The translations under genes and the position numbers were made by a program. 5,467 nucleotides of DNA from Candidatus Nomurabacteria bacterium. Lineage in GTDB: Bacteria; Patescibacteriota; Minisyncoccia; Phycocordibacterales; CALRBL01. The notes below the pieces were generated by a model that had not been told where the DNA came from, searched no databases, and was given only the letters and a program-made list of their open reading frames with translations. The DNA lies in NCBI GenBank assembly GCA_943354075.1, contig CALRBL010000039.1:1-5467 (forward strand). Direction: 5' to 3'. Shown one piece after another: positions 1 to 5,467 of this stretch (position 1 is its first letter; every line of letters starts with the position of its first letter).

Positions 1-120
1 GTAAAAGATGTCGGTCTTCGCTACACTATCGTTCGAGGAAAACTCGATGCGACAGCCGTCGACAAGCGAATGAAGAGCCGTTCAAGATACGGTGCGAAGC
101 GTCCAAAAGCGAAAAAGTAA
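1..120 (+). CDS. rpsL: 30S ribosomal protein S12, C-terminal end (partial)
   Basis: This is the last 39 codons of S12, the 30S protein at the decoding centre that contacts the A-site codon-anticodon helix. Frame 1 is open from the window edge to TAA at 118-120. The visible residues match the S12 C-terminus: VKD, then RYTIVRGKLDA, then SRSRYGAKRPK and a short basic tail. The roughly 85 N-terminal residues of a typical protein of about 124 lie upstream of the window. The Asp that RimO methylthiolates in many bacteria (E. coli D88) is present at 7-9. The following loop is odd: bacterial S12 normally reads KDLPGVRY, but here it is KDVGLRY, one residue shorter and without the proline. rpsG follows after 32 bases, so the two are almost certainly co-transcribed. 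Identity is certain from the C-terminal motif and the neighbour. Confidence 0.96.
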   Translation, partial: VKDVGLRYTIVRGKLDATAVDKRMKSRSRYGAKRPKAKK

Positions 121-152
121 TCTCGCTCTCTAATTCTAACTAATAAAAATAT

Positions 153-623
153 ATGCGACGAAAAGTAAAAAAGCAGCCAGCGCCTGCGCCAGACAGCAAA
201 TACCAATCAGAGAAGATCTCGAAGTTTATTAACTATGTTATGGAGCGTGGAAAGAAAGACATTGCCCGCAGCGTAGTTTATGATGCATTCGATATCATCA
301 AGACAAAAGAAAAAGTGGAGAATCCTTTGGAAATCTTTGACACCGCACTCAAGAACACCGCCCCTCAGATGGAAGTCCGCTCACGACGTGTGGGAGGTGC
401 CAATTATCAGGTTCCTCGCGAAGTGCGCGAAGTGCGACGCAACTATCTCTCAATGAAGTGGATCGTAGATGCTGCCCGAGCAAAGAAGGGAGCACCGATG
501 GGTTCCAAGCTTGCCGATGAGATCATCGCAGCTTCAAAGAACGAAGGAGAAGCAGTGAAGAAACGAGAAAATACTCACAAGATGGCAGAAGCCAACAAGG
601 CATTTGCTCACTTTGCGTGGTAA
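153..623 (+). CDS. rpsG: 30S ribosomal protein S7
   Basis: This is complete S7 (156 residues), the primary assembly protein of the 30S head. It binds the 3' major domain of 16S rRNA and lines the E-site side of the mRNA channel. The family is clear from the basic N-terminus with DSKYQSEKISKFINYVM (about residues 14-30), the signature region EVRSRRVGGANYQVPREVR (74-92), the helix with KWIVDAAR (102-109), and the C-terminal block AVKKRENTHKMAEANKAFAH (134-153). The length is typical of bacterial S7, and the protein stops right after FAHFAW, lacking the C-terminal tail of the E. coli form. ATG at 153 is chosen because it gives the expected MRRKV-type N-terminus and no earlier in-frame start fits. 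No Shine-Dalgarno motif precedes it; the upstream bases are A/T-rich. It lies 32 bases after rpsL and is followed by a terminator rather than by fusA. Confidence 0.98.
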   Translation: MRRKVKKQPAPAPDSKYQSEKISKFINYVMERGKKDIARSVVYDAFDIIKTKEKVENPLEIFDTALKNTAPQMEVRSRRVGGANYQVPREVREVRRNYLSMKWIVDAARAKKGAPMGSKLADEIIAASKNEGEAVKKRENTHKMAEANKAFAHFAW

Positions 624-639
624 TCAGCGCCAGCTGATT
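622..639 (+). other. Small hairpin over the rpsG stop codon
   Basis: A perfect 7-bp inverted repeat, AATCAGC (622-628) and GCTGATT (633-639), is separated by the 4-base loop GCCA. The 5' arm begins inside the TAA stop codon of rpsG (621-623). Only four T residues (638-641) follow, so it would be a weak terminator by itself. It sits just ahead of the strong terminator at 644-671 and could be an accessory stem that blocks 3' exonucleases. The pairing is seen directly; any function is inferred. Confidence 0.45.
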
Positions 640-643
640 TTCA

Positions 644-671
644 AAAAAAGCCCCGATAGTGGGGCTTTTTT
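644..671 (+). terminator. Rho-independent terminator of the rpsL-rpsG operon
   Basis: The GC stem GCCCC (650-654) pairs with GGGGC (661-665) around the 6-base loop GATAGT. It is extended by an A-run (644-649) that pairs with a run of six T residues (666-671), giving an 11-bp stem with a U-tract. It lies 20 bases after the rpsG stop codon and ends the ribosomal operon. The A-run/T-run symmetry would let it work in both directions, but no gene approaches from the right. It directly abuts the next gene's promoter. Confidence 0.9.
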
Positions 672-679
672 GTTATACT
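671..679 (+). promoter_or_regulatory. Extended -10 promoter, probably giving a leaderless transcript
   Basis: TGTTATACT fits the extended -10 form TGnTATAAT with one mismatch: TG at 671-672 and the hexamer TATACT at 674-679. No -35 box is visible at 16-18 bases spacing, where the terminator stem's CCCC arm and loop lie; extended -10 promoters can work without one. Transcription would start about 7 bases past the hexamer, which is the A of ATG at 686. The downstream mRNA would then have essentially no 5' leader. The motif is seen directly; the start site is inferred. Confidence 0.65.
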
Positions 680-685
680 ATTCTC

Positions 686-2533
686 ATGACATTTATTATC
701 ATGGTGCTTTTGGTGATTTTCTTTTTAATTATTCATAATCGGTTAGGAGTTATTGAAAATTTATTAGAACAAATTAAGAAAGGGGGAGTAGTGCCTGCAG
801 TTAAACCTACAACTGTCGCACAGGTTCCTACACCCGTTTCAACTTCAGTGCCGGTTTCAGCCGCTGCCCCTGTTCAGTCGATGGCGGAATCTATTCCTCA
901 ACCAGTCGCCGCATCAATTTCAAAACCGATAGAACCGGCTAAGATGCCCATCAAGGAATCTTCGGAGGAGACACTCGGACGAACTCTCGGTATCATCGGT
1001 ATTTTTGCAGTGCTTTTTGGTGTCGCGTTCTTCTTGAAGTATGCATTTGATAATAATCTTATCGGTATCACTGGCAGACTCGTTCTTGGGGCGGGTGTTG
1101 GACTTCTCGGTCTTGTACTCGGACGTCTCTTGAAAGCAAAGTACGAAATGTACAGCCACATTCTTTCAGGAGGAGGAATCGGTATTCTTTTTGTGACTGC
1201 TTACACCGCACATGTTCTTTACGATGTTATCTCTGCTCCTATCGCATATCTACTCTTCGGCATCATCACTCTCATTTCAGTAATTCTCAGTATCAAGGAT
1301 GGTAAGATGCTTCTCGCTGCGATTGGCGTGTCCGCAGGATTTTTCGCACCACTTCTCATCTCACTCGGTAATGAAAGCTTCGTCAGTCTCTTTACCTACA
1401 TGCTTATCATTAATGTTGGAGTCGCTATTATCTCCTACGTATATCGATGGGCAGGACTTCGCTACATTTCTTTTATCGGTACCATCATCTCTGTTTCTTC
1501 ATGGTTCTACCGAGTCGAAGATGAGTCTTCACGCTATCTCTTTGCGGTCTTCATTACTTTGTATTTCCTTATCTTCCTTGCGACAAGTATCTTCCATCAC
1601 ATTGTGCGCAAAGAGATGTCGGTGGAAGGGGATGTGGTCTTCGTCATGGTAAATGCCTTGTGGTATGTGTCTCTCGCATACCCAATCCTTCACCCACTCT
1701 ATCCTGATGGGATGGGCATCTTCATGGCGCTTGTCGGTCTTTTGTATCTTGCAGTTGGGTACTTCTCATTCATTACTCACAAAGAAGACAAACTTCTGAA
1801 CGCCGCTCTCCCTCTCACAGGACTCTTCTTCTTTACTATTGCGATCCCTATTCATTTCGACGGAGGATGGACTACCTCAGCGTGGCTCATCGAAGCACTC
1901 TGCCTTTGCGTCATTGATTTCAAGATCAACGGCAAGAGATTGTACAAATATGCGATGGTCGTGTACTTCATCGGTCTTGTCAGTCTCTTCTTCGATTCCT
2001 TTAGTCTTGGATATGTTCCAGGGGATCTCTTCTTTATACCGATATTCAATGAACGCTTCATGACCTACGCAATCGCGATCGTTTCAGGACTTCTCATGGC
2101 GTACGTCATTAGCAGGGCAGTCAAAGAATCGACTGATACGGATGTTCAGGATCTCAAATCCCTCCCTGTATTTCTCGGTGTGATTACACAGATTATCACC
2201 ATCTATCTTTTCACAACTGAAATTCATTATTACTTTACTCACGAAGCGTCGGTTAGTCGCACCGCAACTTCATCAGGTCTTGAAAATACCGTCATCTCTA
2301 TCGTGTGGGCACTTTACGCAGCATTTCTCACGGTCATTGGATTTGTAAAACATGCCAAGCCGTTCCGTATCTTTGGTATGGCACTTTTCCTTCTCACTGC
2401 AGTTCGTATTTTCCTCAGCCTTTGGGAGCTTGGTCCGTTGTATCGCATTGTTACTTCAATCATCTTCGGAGTCATCGCTCTTTCTGCATCGTTCTTGTAT
2501 GCTCGATACAAAGATAGAATAAAAGCATGGTAA
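686..2533 (+). CDS. DUF2339 family polytopic membrane protein
   Basis: This is an integral membrane protein of 615 residues whose biochemical role is unknown. An N-terminal helix (about 1-17) is followed by a short amphipathic stretch (RLGVIENLLEQIKK) and a Pro/Ala/Val/Thr-rich linker (about 36-90). About 18 further hydrophobic segments fill the rest. DUF2339 hallmarks are EETLGRTLG (94-102), FFLKYAFDNN with IGITGR (115-131), SGGGIGIL (161-168), GFFAPLLISL (218-227), and a C-terminal block with LGPLYRI and FLYARYKD. Many family members are longer, so this is a compact form. A GTG at 659 would add nine residues, but it lies inside the terminator hairpin and upstream of the promoter, so ATG at 686 is preferred. 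The first 30 or so codons are A/T-rich, as expected for initiation without a Shine-Dalgarno motif. The stop overlaps the next gene by 7 bases. Family membership is secure; function is not. Confidence 0.9.
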   Translation: MTFIIMVLLVIFFLIIHNRLGVIENLLEQIKKGGVVPAVKPTTVAQVPTPVSTSVPVSAAAPVQSMAESIPQPVAASISKPIEPAKMPIKESSEETLGRTLGIIGIFAVLFGVAFFLKYAFDNNLIGITGRLVLGAGVGLLGLVLGRLLKAKYEMYSHILSGGGIGILFVTAYTAHVLYDVISAPIAYLLFGIITLISVILSIKDGKMLLAAIGVSAGFFAPLLISLGNESFVSLFTYMLIINVGVAIISYVYRWAGLRYISFIGTIISVSSWFYRVEDESSRYLFAVFITLYFLIFLATSIFHHIVRKEMSVEGDVVFVMVNALWYVSLAYPILHPLYPDGMGIFMALVGLLYLAVGYFSFITHKEDKLLNAALPLTGLFFFTIAIPIHFDGGWTTSAWLIEALCLCVIDFKINGKRLYKYAMVVYFIGLVSLFFDSFSLGYVPGDLFFIPIFNERFMTYAIAIVSGLLMAYVISRAVKESTDTDVQDLKSLPVFLGVITQIITIYLFTTEIHYYFTHEASVSRTATSSGLENTVISIVWALYAAFLTVIGFVKHAKPFRIFGMALFLLTAVRIFLSLWELGPLYRIVTSIIFGVIALSASFLYARYKDRIKAW

Positions 2534-3330
2534 AAAAGCTCGTACAAATCTTTCTTTGGATAGTCGTTGTTATACTCTCAGTACTCTTTCTCACCGCCTT
2601 CATCGTCTCCCTCAAAACTCCTCGCATGGATCGCGATTTCGAAGAGGCTTCGAAGATCTTGCCGGATATCACAATTTCGACATCGTCTTCGTCTACAATG
2701 ATCACCATTGCACACGTTCGTGATTGGAGATACAAGAAAGGGGAAGTGGTGTCGAACAACTACTATGACGAAACCTTTGACCTCTCCAAGATGAAGCAGG
2801 CCTATCTCCTCTTCAATCCTTTCGGAAAATGGGAAGGGGTCGGGCATTCGTTCTTCGTATTCGAATTCGAGGACGGCAAATCTATTTCGGTGTCTATCGA
2901 AGCACGGAAGGAAGTCAGCGAAGAGTACAGTGCTGTCCGAGGCTTCTTCAATGAGTATGAATTGTGGTATGCGTTCGGCAGTGTAGAGGATTTCGAGTCC
3001 CGTCGGATCGTATATTTCGATGAGGAGCTCTACAAGTATCCGCTTTTTATTGCCACTTCTTCCGCGCAAGCGCTATTTCTCGACCTTTCCCGTACTGCTG
3101 AAAAGCTCGAAACCGTGCCCGACTTTTACAACACGCTGACTTCGAACTGCACCAATTTGCTCGCTGATTCTACTAATCGGGTCAAGAAGGGAAGCATTCC
3201 ATTCCATTATTCCCGTCTTTTTACAGGTTTTGCTGATAATCAGCTGTATGACCTTGGATTTATCCCTCACGACAAGCCATTTTCTGAGATATACAAGGAA
3301 GCGAGGATAGACGAATCTTTTCGATGGTAG
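2527..3330 (+). CDS. Membrane-anchored DUF4105 (Lnb N-terminal periplasmic domain-like) protein
   Basis: This protein of 267 residues has one N-terminal membrane helix (about 5-28) that acts as a signal anchor, leaving the rest outside the cytoplasm. The soluble part follows the DUF4105 pattern: MDRDFEEASKILPD (34-47), a VRDWRY strand (64-69), ETFDLSKM (82-89), GVGHSFFVFEFEDGKSISVS (104-123), IEARKE (124-129), FFNEYELWYAFGS (140-152), then DFYNTLTSNCTN (199-210) and LYDLGF near the end. His107 and Cys208 sit at the most conserved positions of the family and are candidate catalytic residues; this is an inference. Family members often read NCTTN, but here it is NCTNL. ATG at 2527 overlaps the DUF2339 stop codon region (ATGGTAA), so translation may be coupled. 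No Shine-Dalgarno motif is visible. The gene ends in TAG and meets a convergent gene 31 bases on. The substrate is unknown. Confidence 0.85.
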   Translation: MVKKLVQIFLWIVVVILSVLFLTAFIVSLKTPRMDRDFEEASKILPDITISTSSSSTMITIAHVRDWRYKKGEVVSNNYYDETFDLSKMKQAYLLFNPFGKWEGVGHSFFVFEFEDGKSISVSIEARKEVSEEYSAVRGFFNEYELWYAFGSVEDFESRRIVYFDEELYKYPLFIATSSAQALFLDLSRTAEKLETVPDFYNTLTSNCTNLLADSTNRVKKGSIPFHYSRLFTGFADNQLYDLGFIPHDKPFSEIYKEARIDESFRW

Positions 3331-3361
3331 TATTATGGAGGCAAGTAATATTCGATAGGTG

Positions 3362-5467
3362 TTACTTCTTCTTCTCTTTCAACTTACGGATACTAAGTCC
3401 TGCAAGTACGAGCCCTATCAAGGTAATCAAATATCCAATGTAAACTGATTGTGGTGTAGTGAACTCCATCTCGAAGTCATCATCTGCCCATGTAAGCATA
3501 AACCCAGGTGTCGCCATGTAGACAGGGTTTCCTGAAGTATTCTTCCAAGCGGGGAAATAACTTTGCTTCACGATGATAGGTAAAGGTGCGGAGGAATCCG
3601 CGCCTTTTTTAATGTCTACTCCGATGGTCTTTTCGTATATCTTCACGGCTTCTACTGCAGTATCTCCTGGTATCGTCTCGATACGGATCTTCCATAGAGT
3701 TGAAAACAGTTTGTCATAGTCACTGTCAGTGCCTTTTCCTGGAATGATATGGATCTTGTTGCTAGTTTGAAGTTTCTTCAGTCTCTTGAAGAGCGGGTCG
3801 CTGCTTTCTGTGAGAATGAGTGGATGATCTTGGCTGAATTTGTCGAGCATATCGAAAGTTTTTTCTTCGTCGTGATAGCTATAGTCACTGATGAATATTG
3901 TCTCGAATCTCCCGAAATCCTCCTCATCAATATTTGTAGAGGAGGATTTTGCGAACACGTATCCGAGCTCTCCTCTCTTCATTACTTGTTCTTGTATGCG
4001 CACGTAATCAAAACTGTTATAATCACGCTCCTTAAAATTTACCAGAACAAAGGAAAGTATTGGCTCGTAAATGGGGATAGTGGCGGAAAGAATATCTTTT
4101 TTGAAGGTGTATATTTCCCACTTACCGAAATCTTTCTCAAGTTCGATTCGATTATTTTTTTTGAGAAAGTTTTTCATTTCAGCACTTCTGACAAGCATTT
4201 TTTGAATCCCTGCCAGTTCTGCAAGATCGAGGCGTCGGTCGAAGTCTTGCTTTAGAAAATCATCATCTCTTGCAATATAGCTGCGAAATCCCCATAGATC
4301 ACTTGAGACAGAGAGGGTATTCCTAATAGGGGTCATAAAGACTGAATTAATAGAAGCTTCACGAAATATGGCGATAAGGGAAGTGCTTGATGCGTTTCCC
4401 GCAATCGCGGTGTATGTAAAAGAGGCTGGCTCATTTCCAAACCATGCCATTTCTACTGATACAAGACCTTTTGATTTTGATAAGTAGTTATCTATCATTC
4501 TATAGTGATCGTTTTCATGGGATGAATAAAAACCTGCATAATTTTTATCAACGGGTATTTTTGTGTTGGTAAAGATAAAGAATATCGAAATTATAATGAG
4601 ACCTACTATGAGCTCAATATTTTTCTTTTTCAACCACATTTCTTTTGCGATATATGCACCTGAAATACATGAGAAAAAGTATATACATGCCAGCCATCGT
4701 GGAGCGTGTAGGGGAAGAAAAGGTATGTATTCTCCCACATTTATTCCAATTAGAAAAAAAGTCACGAATGATGAAGAGGTGATTGCTAGCATTGCTCTAT
4801 TGTTCCTTCTCCATGCGATTATTGCTGCCCACACAAAGATGATAAAGAGGTGTCCCCAGTGATGAAGAAGTATTTTGGAAATGGAAAGATTGTCCATAAA
4901 TCCTAAGGGGATAGTGACAAAGTAGCGATAATGCATGAGCATTGGTACGTACCATGCCATTACAATAAGTGTGGGGATGAATCCAGACATAAAATAAAGA
5001 ACACAAAGATCTCGTGTCTTTTTAAATCCTTCTTTTCGAGCCTCTATGATTCTAATGGATACATATATGAAATAAAAAAGAGCAGCAAATAATACCGTGT
5101 GAATGCTGGTAAGAAATACTATGGTCAAAAAAACACCCGCTATGTATTTATTTTTATTATTTTTCTCAATCTCTAGAAAAAAGCCAAGCCAAAGAAAGAA
5201 GAATAATGAAGCCATGAGTTGGGCTACTAGAGCGGTTCCAAGTCCTGAGCGGAGGATGATGCCGAAATTATTTTCGATACCATAAGCAGACATGAGGATA
5301 ACAGAAGATATACCGGCGATCCAAAAGCTTGTTTTGGTCTGACATATGCGTTTGGTTAGCCATGCAATAACACCGGGGACTGCAACTGAGAGTAGTATGG
5401 TAGAAATCTTAAATAGTGAGAGAAAAGAAAAAGGGAGGATATGGTGTAGGATTGCGAGTACAAAATA
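3362..5467 (-). CDS. Large polytopic membrane protein with extracytoplasmic domain, YfhO/COG5617-like (5' end missing)
   Basis: The frame is open on the - strand from the window edge (5467) to TAA at 3364-3362, giving 701 visible residues. An ATG at 5293 lies within it, but the 58 codons upstream are also open and hydrophobic (for example PGVIAWLTKRI), so the true start is outside the window. About ten membrane helices span residues 1-300. They are followed by a soluble domain of about 370 residues, one last helix (about 676-693) and a Lys-rich tail (KLKEKKK). Near the C-terminus, VKQSYFPAWK, then PVYMATPGFMLTW, resembles the end of YfhO/COG5617-type proteins, where a YFPGWK-like strand precedes the last helix. 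RRLDLAELAGIQKMLVRS fits their 'protein lost, value unknown' strand before that domain. Such proteins are thought to act on envelope glycans or lipids, but no catalytic residue can be named here. A plain GT-C glycosyltransferase is an alternative. The helical half is more A/T-rich than its neighbours. Confidence 0.75.
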   Translation of the reverse strand, partial: YFVLAILHHILPFSFLSLFKISTILLSVAVPGVIAWLTKRICQTKTSFWIAGISSVILMSAYGIENNFGIILRSGLGTALVAQLMASLFFFLWLGFFLEIEKNNKNKYIAGVFLTIVFLTSIHTVLFAALFYFIYVSIRIIEARKEGFKKTRDLCVLYFMSGFIPTLIVMAWYVPMLMHYRYFVTIPLGFMDNLSISKILLHHWGHLFIIFVWAAIIAWRRNNRAMLAITSSSFVTFFLIGINVGEYIPFLPLHAPRWLACIYFFSCISGAYIAKEMWLKKKNIELIVGLIIISIFFIFTNTKIPVDKNYAGFYSSHENDHYRMIDNYLSKSKGLVSVEMAWFGNEPASFTYTAIAGNASSTSLIAIFREASINSVFMTPIRNTLSVSSDLWGFRSYIARDDDFLKQDFDRRLDLAELAGIQKMLVRSAEMKNFLKKNNRIELEKDFGKWEIYTFKKDILSATIPIYEPILSFVLVNFKERDYNSFDYVRIQEQVMKRGELGYVFAKSSSTNIDEEDFGRFETIFISDYSYHDEEKTFDMLDKFSQDHPLILTESSDPLFKRLKKLQTSNKIHIIPGKGTDSDYDKLFSTLWKIRIETIPGDTAVEAVKIYEKTIGVDIKKGADSSAPLPIIVKQSYFPAWKNTSGNPVYMATPGFMLTWADDDFEMEFTTPQSVYIGYLITLIGLVLAGLSIRKLKEKKK

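Noticed and set aside
659..685. GTG start at 659 extending the DUF2339 protein by nine residues
   Set aside because: It lies inside the terminator hairpin and upstream of the likely transcription start. The ATG at 686 gives a clean N-terminal membrane helix.
788..955. Pro/Ala/Val/Thr-rich stretch considered as a DNA repeat
   Set aside because: No exact repeat unit is present. It is a low-complexity protein linker between the N-terminal helix and the DUF2339 core.
2578..3069. Open frame of 163 codons on the - strand, opposite the DUF4105 gene
   Set aside because: The + strand frame matches a known family along its whole length. The antisense translation is Arg/Glu-rich with no recognisable domain and is a shadow.
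3329..3352. A/U-only inverted repeat between the convergent genes (AGTATTA and TAATATT, 10-base loop)
   Set aside because: The stem is 7 bp with one G-U pair, no G-C pairs and no T-run after it. It is too weak to call a terminator. The 31-base gap holds nothing else I can see.
4015..4023. Perfect extended -10 sequence TGTTATAAT on the + strand inside the - strand gene
   Set aside because: There is no convincing -35 box and no credible downstream gene. It is A/T-rich coding sequence where such a match can arise by chance. An antisense transcript cannot be excluded without RNA data.
3749..4255. Open frame of 168 codons on the + strand, opposite the large membrane protein gene
   Set aside because: It lies wholly within the ectodomain coding region of the - strand gene, which is open for over 2 kb. 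No family resemblance is visible.
5291..5293. ATG taken as the start of the large - strand gene
   Set aside because: The same frame stays open for 58 more codons to the window edge and encodes membrane helices, so the gene is cut by the window.

Overview
The window looks like chromosomal DNA of a small-genome bacterium. The best guess is a Patescibacteria/CPR lineage of the Parcubacteria type, and this is an inference. It rests on the style of the S12 and S7 sequences (S7 ends right after the FAHFAW block), the lack of a Shine-Dalgarno motif at all three visible starts, a start codon placed where leaderless transcription would begin, and tight packing. All five genes end in TAA or TAG and none contains an in-frame TGA, so the standard bacterial code fits. 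I see no rRNA, tRNA, CRISPR array, insertion sequence or integration site.

Layout. (1) Positions 1-623 are the end of a ribosomal str-type operon on the + strand: the C-terminal 39 codons of rpsL (S12), then complete rpsG (S7). fusA, the usual next gene, is not there. A hairpin on the rpsG stop codon and a strong intrinsic terminator at 644-671 close the operon. (2) An extended -10 promoter directly abuts that terminator and drives a two-gene + strand unit (686-3330). Its first gene is a polytopic membrane protein of the DUF2339 family. The second, overlapping it by 7 bases, is a membrane-anchored DUF4105 (Lnb N-terminal periplasmic domain-like) protein with a conserved His and Cys. (3) Converging on this unit after a 31-base gap is a large membrane protein on the - strand (3362 to the window edge). 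It has about ten N-terminal membrane helices, an extracytoplasmic domain of about 370 residues and one last helix. It resembles YfhO/COG5617-type envelope proteins and its 5' end lies outside the window.

How the genes may work together. S12 and S7 are core 30S proteins of the decoding and head regions. The other three genes are all envelope proteins of poorly known function. The overlap of the DUF2339 and DUF4105 genes suggests co-expression and perhaps a shared task at the outer face of the membrane, but the sequence alone does not name a substrate. The points most worth a second look are the missing proline in the PGVRY loop of S12, the fused terminator/promoter/leaderless-start block at 644-688, and the DUF2339-DUF4105 pair. 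I found no convincing evidence for a wholly new system in this window.
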